Of a stretch of 64,000 nucleotides of DNA, positions 11,011-22,183 are shown one piece after another; within the stretch, counting starts at the first letter, position 1, and each line of letters opens with the position of its first letter. The position numbers and the translations under genes are program-made. A model generated the notes under the pieces. It did not search any database. It saw nothing but the letters and a program-made list of their open reading frames with translations, and was not told where the DNA came from. Source of the DNA: Brachionus manjavacas (Eukaryota; Rotifera; Eurotatoria; Ploima; Brachionidae); the NCBI GenBank assembly GCA_019054805.1, contig JAHQIY010000007.1:5523501-5587500 (forward strand), given 5' to 3'.

Positions 11011-11394
11011 GTTCTAATACTATGCTTTCTAAAGTACTATTTTTCCAATAACAAATTTAATAATATTTACCATACTACTAATTTTTGATATTTTTTGTGT
11101 TGTTTAGTATACTAATTACTTTTTTAAGAGATGATCTTCGATGGCTACAAAGCAAGACCTTTATTAATTTTGTTGTTTTGTTTCCTTTTTTGGTTTTTCA
11201 AAAAGGTAATTCTATTTTTCATGTCAGTGAAATACATGATTTCGACTCAATATGATATGATAATAAGAAAAAATGAATATTTTTTTCAAGATTTACTAAT
11301 GGATCAGTTTATTTTGATATTTACGTTTTATCAAAATTTACTATTACATATATTTTTTTATATTGACATGTAGTTATTAAAAGTAAAGCAAATA
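11011..11394. other. AT-rich spacer
   Basis: An open frame at 11131-11373 encodes a Phe/Ile/Leu-rich peptide as expected by chance from T-rich DNA. Nothing else is seen. Confidence 0.3.
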
Positions 11395-11830
11395 TATTAG
11401 ATGGAATCTACCTCCTTATCTTATTTATTGGATAAGATCGTTTCTGTATTTAAGATCTTTTAGAGTAAATGTAAATGGTCATCTAAGTGATCAATACCCT
11501 ATTAAAGCAGGAGTCCCACAAGGGTCAGTAATTAGTCCACTTCTTTTCAGCATTTTTATAAATGACATACCAAAAAGGAACAAAACAAACTGCCAGTACT
11601 CTCTTCTTTTTGCAGATGATTTGGCTGCTTTTTTTAAAAAAAAAAGGAAATCTTGAAAACGTGATTAATAAGAACCTAAAAGAAGTTGAAAGATGTCATT
11701 TGAAATGGAAAATTCTCAAGTTTATGTAGAGGAATGTTGGCTGAAGAAAATACTAAAACAAGTTATCTTCTAAATTCGTTGTGAGTGTCTTCTTCAAAGT
11801 TAAAAGTTCTGTTCTAATGACTGTTATTAT
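11395..11830 (+). mobile_element. LINE fragment (second subfamily) fused to third-subfamily piece
   Basis: From 11395 to about 11710 the frame carries SDQYPIKAGVPQGSVISPLLFSIF and FADDLAAFF, almost identical in DNA to 16335-16560 of the copy at 15.7-17.3 kb. At 11712 it switches to a 119-bp segment that is the reverse complement of 10267-10385, with two mismatches. Nothing of the LINE 3' end follows. Confidence 0.75.
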
Positions 11831-11991
11831 TTAGCTTTTAAAATAAAATTAATAAATCACATTTTAAAAACTTTGACCAGACATGAATAACAATTTTAAA
11901 ATGCTATATAGACGGTTCAAATATTGAATAAGATTTCTTGAAAGTATACTTAAAAAGCTGGGTTGGCCTGTCGATTTAGCTTGAAACTTTG

Positions 11992-12027
11992 GATCTTTTT
12001 CACAAAATAGTTTTTGTGAAAAAGATC
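11992..12027. repeat. Short perfect hairpin
   Basis: GATCTTTTTCACAAAA is followed after a 4-nt loop by its exact reverse complement. It may be the tip of an unrecognised palindromic repeat. No gene ends nearby that it would serve. Confidence 0.6.
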
Positions 12028-12540
12028 TAAAACATTATAAAAACAAATAAAATATAAATCTGAATTTCAGTTTTTATTTATCTTCACATTCAATTGGAAC
12101 TTTTAGATACTAAAAATGTGCAAAAAAAATCAGAAATTTAATTCAAATTGAACCTAGTAGATTTATTTCTGATAATAAAATCTTAGACCATTCTAAAGCA
12201 TTGGTTTAATTAACTTACCTTTAAATTTTGGTTGAATTATTGGTGTAGTTGATTTTTTTTTTGTTGAGAACAAAATTACAAAATATTTTGTTAAGAATTT
12301 TATTTTTCTTTAATTTTTCTCCCTAATCAAAACATGTTGTAAAGACCAATTTTAGATTTTAAATCGAAATTTAAACCAGATAAAGTCTAAAAATTCTTGG
12401 AACATTTGTTTAATATTTTTAATTTCAGATGTTTTGACAAACTAAAATTGGAGTTAATTATTTTCAGAATAAAATATATTGAATGCTAAAAGACTTTATT
12501 TAAATAAAAATTTTCTAGTTAGGTCAAAAAAATTTTCGTT
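12028..12540. other. AT-rich spacer downstream of the 13-kb gene
   Basis: No features seen beyond AT-rich sequence. It should contain the 3' UTR of the minus-strand gene ending at 12541; AATAAAA-like signals are present on the minus strand but are not diagnostic at this base composition. Confidence 0.3.
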
Positions 12541-13252
12541 TTATTTTGATCCAAAGATAAAACCTATTAGAATATTAATCAAGTCAAATCCGAAGATGGA
12601 AGATGGCTTGGTTTTCAAATCGACCATTAGTTGCAATTGATTTTCGAATTCTGAATCCACAAAATCAAGAACCATTTGTTTAATTTCACTTTTGTCGAGG
12701 CAAACGTCAAAGTTTGTTTGATTAAGGAAGGTGCCGAAATAAAAGTTGGTTTTTCCCATCCAAAACGATTTCTTTTCTGAAATAAAATCTTTGATTGACA
12801 AGAGTTTGTCTTGCAAATCATTGTCCAAGTGGTCCCATTTGAGATCGAATATGTGGTAAGGCGAGGCTTTTACCAAAATTAAAAAATATTTTTTGTAACT
12901 TAGTGGAACCAAATCCCAGACTCTTAGATTATCAGAGTCTATTTCACAAGAATCACTTTTCAAATTTTCCACAAAAGTAAGTGTTCGGTTAGTCAAATAT
13001 TCAAAGAAATTTTTTTTTAGCGACTTTTTTAAATTTCTTTTGACAACTCTATGGTTCGCAAGATCACCTTTTGAGCTATTTTGATGATACAAACTAATCA
13101 AAAGACCACCTTCTTCAGAAGCTTTTTGTTCAATTAGTGAACTTTGATCTTGGAATTATTTTTAAGTAAAAAAATTTTAATTAAAAAAAAAGATAAGTTT
13201 TACCTGCTGCTGTTACAGCAATGGTTACCAACAAAACATAAAAAAAATTCAT
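12541..13252 (-). CDS. Secreted protein of unknown function, two exons
   Basis: Exon 1 (13252-13204) encodes MNFFYVLLVTIAVTAA, a typical signal peptide, and ends at a GTAAAA donor in phase 1. The 55-bp intron ends in CCAAG, and exon 2 (13148-12541) continues the frame to a TGATCC-flanked stop, giving about 218 residues. The mature protein is Lys/Asp/Ser-rich, with two cysteines (SCEID, FDVCLD) and a hydrophobic end (about the last 20 residues, FDLINILIGFIFGSK) that could anchor it or sit in a fold. I do not recognise the family. The signal peptide, the conserved reading phase across the intron and the lack of repeats inside argue for a real gene. It lies in a repeat-rich neighbourhood, which is typical of fast-evolving lineage-specific genes. 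Confidence 0.7.
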
Positions 13253-14322
13253 CTTTTTCCAAATTTTAAATCTACCTTTGTCATCTCCAGATATTTATAT
13301 TAATAATTAACAGCATGGACAAATCAGGATTTTAAAAAATTTCATGGTGATACATCTAGTTAAATTTTTTGAAAGTTATAAAAAAAAGCTTAAATTAATA
13401 CTCTGTTAAATAAGACATAAATAATTCCTAATCATTTTTATGTTTCTCCCAGGATGGAATTTAGGAATCTAATAATTTCTAATCTAACTTGTTCAGTATT
13501 TTAATCACACCAGTTTTTGATTATCAGCATCTGGCTTTGAGTCTGAGGCATGAGCATGAGTCGTATTTATGTCGTACCAAATAAATAAAACTGATTTCTT
13601 AGCTAGAATCTATTCTATTTGGCTAAATTGAATACCTAAAGTTTGTTAGAATTTATATTTTAAGTATAATTGTAAAAGTAAAACTGAAAAACACGGAATT
13701 TTGTAAATTTTCTAAAATAATGAAATAAAAATTATTTTTTAAATTTTTTTCCAGTAATTTTGTAAGTGTACGAAAGTGTAGTAAATTTGTAAAACTTTAT
13801 TTACATTCAAGTAATTTTCTGAAACAATCGTCTGTAATTTTTTTAAATATTCAGATTTTAAATTTCATAATTACCACAGTTTCTAGAACTGACCCATTCT
13901 GATTATATAGATTTTTCTTGCCACAATAAACTTTTATCTCTTACACTCTTTTTGTAGTCGACTATCTTTTAGTTATGATCAAAATTATTCATTTTAGTAC
14001 GAAATAAATTATGTCAAAATGTAATGAGAATTCCAAAATTTTTCGAAAAAAAACAATTTCCATGAGAAAATTTTTTTTGGATTTATTAAAAAAGTAAAAA
14101 AATAAAATTTGAATTGAAAAATTTAAATTATTTTAAATTTCCTATTTTGATTTAAATAAATTTATTGCCTATAAAGCTAATCATATTACTGTTAAATATT
14201 TGTATCCTGAAAAAAATTAAATTTTTAAAATTTAATAACTAATTGAAATTAAACAAATTAATTTGCGAGTGACGAAGTGACGAGCTAATTAAACAAACGT
14301 AATTGCGTATAAAAATCGATTA
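13253..14322. other. AT-rich intergenic stretch
   Basis: This is the upstream side of the secreted-protein gene. No other exon, RNA gene or repeat is supported. Confidence 0.4.
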
Positions 14323-15730
14323 CTGGACCACTTGAGCGACGAATATCAAATAACTGCAGGTGTTCCTCAAGGCTCAGTAATTAGTCCTCTTTTATTTAGT
14401 ATATATATTAATGACATCCTCAAAAGAAACAAAACAAATGACGAATACTCTCTGCTTTTTGCAGATGATCTAGTTACATTCTTCTTTTATAACAAAAAGG
14501 GGAACCTAGAAAATAAGATAAATAAAAACACCAACGAACTAGAACAATGGCTAATTAAATGGAAAATGAAGATATCAGTTGAAAAGTCGTGTTCAGTAGT
14601 CTTCTCTAGGTACAAAAAAGAGAGTGATAATCTAAGCTTAAAAATTTATGGAAACAGAATAGTGAGCCAAAAAGAAATCAAGTTTCTTGGTATAAAATTT
14701 GATTCAAAATTAAATTTTAATATATTAGTAGACGAAATTAAAGAACGCTGCACATATTGAGTGAATCGTCCGAATTTTTAAAAATTACATATATTTTGAT
14801 TGGTTGAAATTTGGAATGAAAGATTTTTGTTAAAAAACCAAATTTTTTTATTCAAAAAAAGGAACGCATAAAAAAAGTAAAATAAATTAAATTGTCTTTG
14901 TATTGTTAATAAATTTTCTTTCAATAAAATGTTTTTCATTTTTCATATAATAAAATTTATCCAAAATTGCATTTTTTTAATTTAATATTGAATAAATTAT
15001 TATAATTTTATTTATATCCAATAAAAAAATAGTAAAAAGAAAATAAAAATCCGGTCGATTTACATTGAATTCACTCAAGATGAACAAAAGGCTAAATATT
15101 ATTAAGATATTGTCAAACAAAAAATGGGGTCTCAATCAAAACACACTAGGAAATTTATATTAATCATTAGTCGGATCGATTTTAGACTATTCTTTTCCCT
15201 GCTTGAATTCATTTTCAGAAAATAAAATCAAAAAACTACAAGCAATTCAGAATACAGCAGTAAGATCTATCCTTAAGTTAAAATATGATACTCCCTCCAA
15301 CATCGTGCAACATGAAGCTTTTAATAAACTAAAATTACTAACAGTCTCGAATCGTCTTTTTGAGTTGAGTGAGAAATATGTTGGGACAGGACTGAGTCAT
15401 TCTATTCCATTGATTGTAAGACTGGTGGAAGAATACAAAGAAGGTTTCGAATCGAGATATATTGAATATCCAACTCCATTGTGTAATTGCTACCTTTCTA
15501 TTTCCTCCTTTTTTCCTGAAACCTGAACTATGTAAACATTTGCCACATGTAACAATCTACGTCTTCTAAACTTTCATTTTTTTTTTTAGCTTATTTACTT
15601 TATTTTGATTTTTTTTATCTCATTTTATTAACTTTAATTTTATTTTTTATTTTTATTTTGAATTATTTAATTTATTCTGAAGGAGCCCTAGCTCGGGACA
15701 GAAAACAAATAAATAATAAAATAAATAATT
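14323..15730 (+). mobile_element. 5'-truncated LINE (main family), copy B
   Basis: The copy starts inside ORF2 just before GVPQGSVISPLLFS, runs through FADDLVTFF and the thumb, and ends at the normal C-terminus (CNCYLSISSFFPET-stop at about 15526). It is followed by the 3' UTR hairpin (GGAGCCCTAGCTCGG) and an AAATAAAT tail. It is young: long open stretches and close match to the nearly intact copy. A 330-bp MITE (14753-15082) splits it after the codons for KERC. Another LINE copy begins within about 15 bp of its tail. Confidence 0.9.
14753..15082. mobile_element. MITE inserted in LINE copy B
   Basis: Comparison with the uninterrupted LINE shows a clean 330-bp insertion. Its ends are inverted repeats, CATATTGAGTGAAT on the left and ATTCACTCAAGATG on the right. 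The interior is AT-rich and non-coding. A target duplication is at most 1-2 bp and cannot be settled by eye, so the superfamily is left open. Confidence 0.75.
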
Positions 15731-15744
15731 TATTTCTTTAAAGG

Positions 15745-17275
15745 TAGTAGTTAATAAGCTTACATCTGAGCTATGTAACAGTCTAAAAGAATTTTGGAAC
15801 CAAAACTGGCTCGAATTCATAAAAAAGCAGGAAAAAATCCGCTGTCAAGGTGGACTTTTTGGAGAAAAATAAATAAGCTCAGATCAAAGAAATGCACAAG
15901 ATCGTTTTCACAATCTAATGTTAAAAAACTTACCCACAGTGACTTTAATTGAAATAAGTCAACTCTTTAACATGAGTTTGGAACTAGGCAAAGTGCCAAA
16001 ATCTGATAGCAACCATAACAATGATCCCTAAGAAATCTTCTCCTACTCAAGACCCTAATAACTGTCGTCTAATTAGTATGACAAGTTGTCTTGGAAAGTA
16101 ACTTGAACGTATTATTTACGCCAGAATATATAATTTTCTTGAGAACTATAAATTACTCATACAATCAGGATTTAGAAAACATAGACGCACTGCGGATAAT
16201 CTTTACTTCCTTGTTCAAAAAATTGAAGAGTCTTTTAATAGAAAGAAAAAAGTATGTTGTCTATATTTTGACATTTCTAAAGCTTTTGATAGAGTTTGGC
16301 ACAATGGACTAATTTTCAAACTAATAAAAATTGACCTATCTCCTTATATTATTTATTGGATAAGATCATTTCTGCATTTAAGATCTTTTAGAGTAAATGT
16401 AAATGGTCATCTAAGTGATCAATACCCTATTAAAGCAGGAGTCCAACAAGGGTCAGTAATTAGTCCACTTCTTTTCAGCATTTTTATAAATGACATACCA
16501 AAAAGGAACAAAACAAACTGCCAGTACTCTCTTCTTTTTACAGATGATTTGGCTACTTTTTTTATTTTCAAAAATATTTTATTAATCATCTTTGCTGAGT
16601 ACCTAGACGAAGTTGAAAAATGGCTTTTCAAATGGAAAATTCTGTTGAAAAGTCATGTTACATGATCTTTGAGAAAAAAAAAAAGTTAAAATCAATCTTA
16701 ACCTTAAAATTAATGGTAACAGTTTAAATAACGAGGAAAAAGTGAAATTTTTAGGAATCACGTTAGACTCAAAACTTACATTTAGATGAATTATGATGAT
16801 TAATGGTAGATGAATTAAAAGAACGCTGTAACTCTAGACTTAATTTAATAAAATATCTTTCAAATATAAAATGGGTTCTTTAACCAAAAACATTAGGTAA
16901 TCTTTACAAATCCTGGATCAATCTTGGATTATTCTATTCCTTGTTTAAATTCATTCTCAGAAACTAACATTAAAAAAATACAAGTTATTCAAAATTCAGC
17001 AGTTCGATCAATTTTGAAGCTGAAATATGATACCCCCCTCCAATATTATGCACTAAGAAGCCTTCAATAAATTTAATCTACTTACAGTCTCGAATCGACT
17101 TTTTGAGTTGAGTGAGAGATATGTTGGGACAGGACTGAGTCATTCTATTCCATTGATTGTAAGACTGGTGGAAGAATACAATGAAGGTTTCGAATCGAGA
17201 TATATTGAATATCCAACTCCATTGTGTAATTGCTACCTAGTAATTTCTTCTTTTTCCTGATTTATAATATATTAA
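15745..17275 (+). mobile_element. LINE copy C, mosaic of two subfamilies
   Basis: It begins in the pre-RT linker (KEFWNQNWLEFIKK block), loses some sequence, then continues through MLKNLP, the RT fingers (QSGFRKHRRTADN), FDISKAFDRVWHNG, GVQQGSVISPLLFS and a palm motif altered to FTDDLATFF. The FADD-to-FTDD change affects the metal-binding motif. Stops and frameshifts are frequent. Up to about 17080 it is clearly diverged from copies A and B; from 17087 to 17236 it is nearly identical to them. The usual 3' hairpin and AAATAAAT tail are absent. Confidence 0.85.
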
Positions 17276-17631
17276 AACATGTCTAACTTAATATCCAATT
17301 GAAGAGAAAAAAAAAATTGAAAATTTCCACCGCTGTTGGACTGCTCATGCTAACTTCTTGTTAGGTTTGATTCGCTTTGGATCGGTTTGGTTCAAAAAAA
17401 AAAAAAACGACAACATAAAATAATAAAAAAAAAAAACACAATGAATAATAATTATCAAAATTAAAGAATTTACAATTTAAAATAATAATAAATTATTATG
17501 CAAACACCATAGCGTAATTTCTTGCATTCGTCCATGGAATTTAATTTGTTTTTTACTTTACTCACTACATATCAAAAAAAATAAAAGCTGGAACACAAGT
17601 AACAATCTATTCCAATTCATGTCTTCTTAAA

Positions 17632-17790
17632 CAGGCCGCCGGTAGAGATAAACCTTTTGGTGGTATTTCAGTCATACTCACCGGAGACCTTGGACAACTT
17701 CTACCTGTTTAACTTCTAACTTCTACCAGGCTCTCCATTATCCACAAATCTCAAGGCCAAACAATTTCAAAAGCTGTTACTTACTTTTTT
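17632..17790 (+). pseudogene. PIF1-type helicase remnant, probably Helitron
   Basis: One segment reads KPFGGISVILTGDLGQLLPV, the Walker-B/motif III region of PIF1 helicases (usual form GGISVILxGDFxQLPPV). It is followed, after a stop and missing sequence, by LSIIHKSQGQTISKAV, the C-terminal motif (IHKSQGxT). In animals, repeats with PIF1 helicase are usually Helitron rolling-circle transposons; that origin is inference. No Rep domain or Helitron terminus was found. Confidence 0.65.
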
Positions 17791-18129
17791 TTCTTTATCC
17801 CACCTTAAAAAGTTAACTGATTTTTTGATTTTTGATTTAACCTATGCCATTGGAAAGAATCCAAAAATTGTCCCGGTCATCAATGCTTCAACCATGACTG
17901 GAAGAAGAAAAAGGAATCAAAGAAAAAGAATTAAAAACAGTTCAATCTTTTCCTTAACAAATTTATTTTATACCCAATGAATTAATGAAATAATTTTTTC
18001 TCTTTGTTAAAGACAATTTTTTTGATAATTTGTATCTAAACAAACCTTCATTGTGGAGAAGTAAAAATTAAAGTTTACAAAAATAAGAAACCAAAATAGA
18101 AATATGAAAAATTTAAGAATAAAAATAAA

Positions 18130-18990
18130 AGAAAACATCAAAAGATCAAACTGTTAAATTAAGAACTGTAGCAGTAATAGTAGTAGTTCTTGCTGCGGCA
18201 CCTAACATGTAGATTGTCTAAGCCCATCACCGCCAATTGGCCGTGTAGAGCTGTAGCAGCCGATTCCATTGAACTTATCTAAAGCCATTTTAAACTGTGG
18301 ACCAAAAGAAAATAAATTAAGACTTTAACTAGTAAGATCCGATAGAATTTCTAAGGAGAGTCTTAGACTTAAGATTGTTTAGGCACAGTTTAATGGACTC
18401 GAATAAATTTTCATTAGATTCTTTTTTAATTTTCAAGATCTTAAGAATATTTGACATGTGACAGCATGCTCAAACCTTACATGGTTCGTATAAGGTTGCT
18501 CTGGGAAGTGTTTAAGAATTTTAAAGTTTTCACTTTTATTGTTGAGCTATCTAGCCCATAGGTAAACTTTGACAGACAATATGTCTTGTAGTTAAAGTCT
18601 AGATTATCTACCTTATTCAACTTTTGATTACTGATAAAAAGCTCCTTTTTGAAGAGTTGAAGGTCGAATTCAACTATGTGGGATTTAAGGGGGTTAAACT
18701 TGAGTCTCCATTGTGACCCAAAATCTGAACAAATATTTAGTAAAGACTGTAAATGAGAATCAACCCGACTTACTAGAGGAATAATAATCTTTATAATAAA
18801 TTTAAAAAAAAATTAACGCATCGTTACTTGCATATATAAAACTCTTCTTCACCTATCTTATTTTATATACTCTGATTTAGTTAAGTATTTCGAATCCTTA
18901 AAAATTAACACTCATCATAGAAGTCAAAAAAACAACTCCTGATGCGAAACACCACATTCTTCATAAAAGACAAGGCGAAAACATCAGATG
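18130..18990 (-). mobile_element. Reverse-transcriptase fragment of another LINE family
   Basis: Read leftward, the decayed frame gives a palm-like YASNDALI (from YADD), then LLNICSDFGSQWRLKFNPLKS, ELFISNQKLNKVDNL and FLNTSQSNLIRTM. This order, palm then thumb with SDFGxxWRLKFNPxKS, is seen in several LINE clades and differs from the main family. Many stops are present and no 3' end is recognisable. Confidence 0.6.
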
Positions 18991-19199
18991 GTTTAAATTA
19001 CATGATGGAAGCTTTATTTTTATCCATTTAATCTATAGACCAGTTGGTCTCAAAATTAATTTGAGAAAAAAAAATTTAATTTTATGAGCAATTTTTTTTT
19101 AAAAGATTTAAAATAAAAATAAAGTGGCATATAATGAATGGTCAACAAAGAAAATTGTATTCAGTTTTTTACTTCAATTAATTTATAAATTTCAAGAAT

Positions 19200-19375
19200 T
19201 GAATTTTTCTCAAAATACAAAAATTAGAGTATTATGATTAGTTTTTTTGAAATTTTTTTTGGAATTTTTTTTTACTGAATTTTACGATAATTATCGTTAT
19301 TTTACGATAAATACCATTTTTTAGATTACTATATTTTACGTTAAATACGGTAAAATATCGTGAATTTACCATAAC
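19200..19375. repeat. Foldback-element terminus, second copy
   Basis: Positions 19250-19375 are the reverse complement of 1-130, including ACGATAATTATCGT and GGTAAAATATCGTGAA, so this is the opposite end of the same repeat family. The remainder of the element to the left is not recognisable. Confidence 0.65.
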
Positions 19376-19387
19376 AATAATAATAAT

Positions 19388-19549
19388 AATTATCCTTTTC
19401 TATCCCAGTGGATAAAGGGGAGGCGCTCATCTCCTTTTCAAGTACCTTTTTGAGCAACGGCTCCGATCTGATACAGAGGCTACTGCATCGAGTTGATCAT
19501 CTACACCGCAATTATTACCCAGTCGAAACTGGTTTATGATGAAAGTCCA
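19388..19549. repeat. Dispersed repeat R1, copy 2
   Basis: A second copy of the GC-richer repeat at 4262-4445 (shared GAGGCTACTGCATCGAG, TTACCCAGTCGAAACTGG). It directly abuts the foldback terminus through an AATAATAATAAT run. Confidence 0.65.
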
Positions 19550-19803
19550 CTCAAGTCAGCTTAATTATTTTTAGGCTATAACATTAGACCTCATCATTCT
19601 ATATTACAGAAAATTAACAATCATAATTAATATATTTGTTTAAAATGAAATTCAATATTTAGAATTTTATAAAAATTTTATAATTCAATTTAAAAACATT
19701 GAAATTCGAGAACTAAATTTTATTTAAAACAAAAATTTTTAGTTTTAGTCAAAGTCCAGACTTGACTTTTACTTCATGACTTTGACTTTTGACAAACACT
19801 GAA
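19550..19803. repeat. Possible hAT-type MITE remnant
   Basis: The right end (19748-19803) holds repeated AGTCCAGACTTGACTTT / TGACTTTGACTTTTGACAAACACTG motifs like the terminal repeats of the intact MITE at 29980-30432. The left end shows only AAAGTCCACTCAAGTCAGC. No matching target duplication was found. Confidence 0.35.
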
Positions 19804-20049
19804 TTCAAGGTATCGTAGCAGCACTGTTTGTGAAATTGAATGTGCTTAATAATCCTTTTTCAATTTAAAACTTATATAAAAAATTATGCTGTAATTAAAC
19901 TAGAATTTTAAATATTATATCAAATGCTTAATTTCTAGCTGATGTTATTAATTTTGAAGCAATAACACTACAATAATAGATAGTAGGAGTTACCTTTTAT
20001 CATTTTTTTTGTCTTAGCTTTTTTGATTTTTCTTTCTAAATTCCCAAAG

Positions 20050-20120
20050 TAGTGAGCCAAATTATTATTATTATTATTATTTATTCAATGAACGCCTTGT
20101 AGGCGATGTTAAAAATAAAA
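20050..20120 (-). repeat. LINE-like 3' tail with TTA repeat
   Basis: On the minus strand it reads ACATCGCCTACAAGGCG, then a short A/T spacer and an AATAATAATAAT tail, the same terminus as at 8190-8240 and 39525-39575. The short CGCCT/AGGCG stem precedes the tail. Confidence 0.5.
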
Positions 20121-20289
20121 AATTTTAGTTAAAATAAAATAAAATAAAATAGTTTAGTTTGAGACCAAAAAAAAACAGCATCCAATAATTTTACTTATGA
20201 ATGTTAATATTTATTACTTTCTTTTAATATCAATAATTATTATTCAATTTTGGTTTTCTTTTTTATTATTTTCTATTTCCCTTATTTAG

Positions 20290-21045
20290 ATAAATTTTAT
20301 CGCAGTAAACATGTCGATCGAGGAGGCATTCAAGTCGGGTTAGGAGAATCATTATCTTGAGTTTAGGAATTTGGATTATTTTCCTGTAAGTACACTTTTA
20401 CTAATAGTTTTAGTTCTCGAAATCTTTCTTCCATGTTATCTAGGCAAAATTTTATCGATTCACATGTTCCATTTTTGCTATTTTTTTTGTCTTCCTCTCT
20501 TATTTTTTTAATCCTGTCTTCCAGTATTTCCTTAGATATTGGTTCGTCCGATCCTATAATTTCCCTTATTTCGTCTATAATTTTCTATAAATTTGTTAGT
20601 TCTGTTAGTCTTTGTTTCATTTGATTTAAATATTTTCAACGTAAAATCGTTATCGAGAACTCTCTTAGCAAATCCAAGTTTTAATTTCTTTATTTTTGAG
20701 ACTACAGGTTCTAGATTCAGTGCATAAAGTAAGTTCGTTGTTCTTGACCTTTTTCCGAGGGAGAACATTTGTTTTATAATTAGACCTTCCGTTGTTTGGA
20801 TTTTCGTCCTTTAAGATTTACTTATCGTACAGTTTTCTAGGCCGTAATACATTATTGGTCTTACGTATGTTTTAAATAAGTGTCCCTTAAGTTGAGGACT
20901 GATCTGTTTACTACATATATCTAGGTTTGTTTTGAGTAGGTAGAAAGCTCTCCAAGTGCTAAGTCTTCTTTCTCGTAGATGTTCTTTACTAAAGTGTTTA
21001 CCGTCCACCCATTCACCAAGGTATTTTAATTTTTTACCCATTCAA
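20290..21045 (-). mobile_element. LINE reverse-transcriptase C-terminal fragment (different clade)
   Basis: Two open segments read leftward: 21041-20811 with KYLGEWVDGKHF, LRERRLSTWRAF and LFKTYVRPIMYYGLEN (thumb), then about 20780-20400 with SLGKRSRTTNLLYALNLEP and KLGFAKRVLDN. The block YVRPIMYYGLEN is the hallmark thumb motif of many LINE reverse transcriptases. The copy lacks the palm and is frameshifted between the two parts. It is tail-to-tail with the LINE 3' end at 21050-21385. Confidence 0.8.
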
Positions 21046-21049
21046 TTTT

Positions 21050-21385
21050 TTCTCCACAGAGCTCGATTGACCAAATAAAACATAAAACTCGAGCTTATTC
21101 TTTCACTCATTCCTTACTCTTTAGATAATTCCAATCTACCCAGTCACGCCACAGATATTTTTAATTACATCGATTCCCCAACTCCATTATGAAATTGCTG
21201 CGTTACTTTTTCTTTTTTTTTATGTTTCAAATATTTAAACATTTTTAAAATATCACTTTCTATATGAATTATTTTTTTTCTCTTGAATTTTTCTCTATTT
21301 TCTATTTTCTTTAACCTTATTTTATTTAGATTTTATTCTGAACGAGCTTTAGCTCGCTACAGATACACAAATAAATAACAAATGA
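21050..21385 (+). mobile_element. LINE 3' end (main-family relative)
   Basis: The last codons read IDSPTPLCNCC, followed by a 3' UTR ending in the hairpin GAGCTTTAGCTCG and ACAGATACACAAATAAATAAC. Only the terminal 330 bp is present. The sequence is diverged from the other copies but keeps the hairpin and tail. Confidence 0.75.
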
Positions 21386-22183
21386 CTGAATTGTTTATTC
21401 ATTCTATATAAAAAACTTTAAAAATAATTGAAAACTTTTATTAAATATAAAACGATTGCTTTGTGATCAAGCTGTTATTTTTTTCAAAATTTGAATTATT
21501 AACTTGAAAATTTAGTTGTTTAATTTAAAAAAACAATTTTTTGTAAAAAATAAAATTATTTTTAATCAATCTTTTTATATTGTGATGCCTGGTGATCAAA
21601 AAAATTAAAAAAATAAATTCAAGTAACTAAGTTTATTATTAAAATATTAATTTTAAAATCAGGTCAATTTTTTTCTTTAAATAAAAAAACAAAATTATGA
21701 AAGAGATTAATTTTCTAAGGCTTGAAGTTTTTTGATTACTAATTGCTTGTTATAAATGTGAGCTAAGGTATCAAAAATGATTCTTTATTTATAAATTGTA
21801 AATATGCCGATTTGATGTTATATATCAACTTAGAGAAAGCTGATTTAACAGTTTGCAATAGAAAAAAAGCATTGCTCGTAATAAATATACAAATATTGAG
21901 TTAAATAATTACATTTATTAAAATAAAAATATTTATTAAAGCATTCATTTATTTTGATTCAATTGTTATTTAATAAAAATGAGCATTAATCATAGAGCAA
22001 AAATAATGAAAATGATTTCAAGACTCAAAATTTAGTTTTTATCATTAAATACTCCAAAATAAAAGCATAATCCAAAGATTTTTTTTGCAGTAAAATATTT
22101 ATAATAAAAAATAATTGTAAATATTTTTTTACCAATTTTCGATATAAAAAAGACAGAAAAAACGATTTAGAACTAAATCGAAA
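21386..22183. other. AT-rich stretch upstream of the peptide gene
   Basis: No exon or repeat is supported. It should include the promoter of the gene starting at 22184. A TATAAAAAAGACAG run at 22143 lies about 40 bases before that ATG and could be a TATA element, but such runs are common here. Confidence 0.35.
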
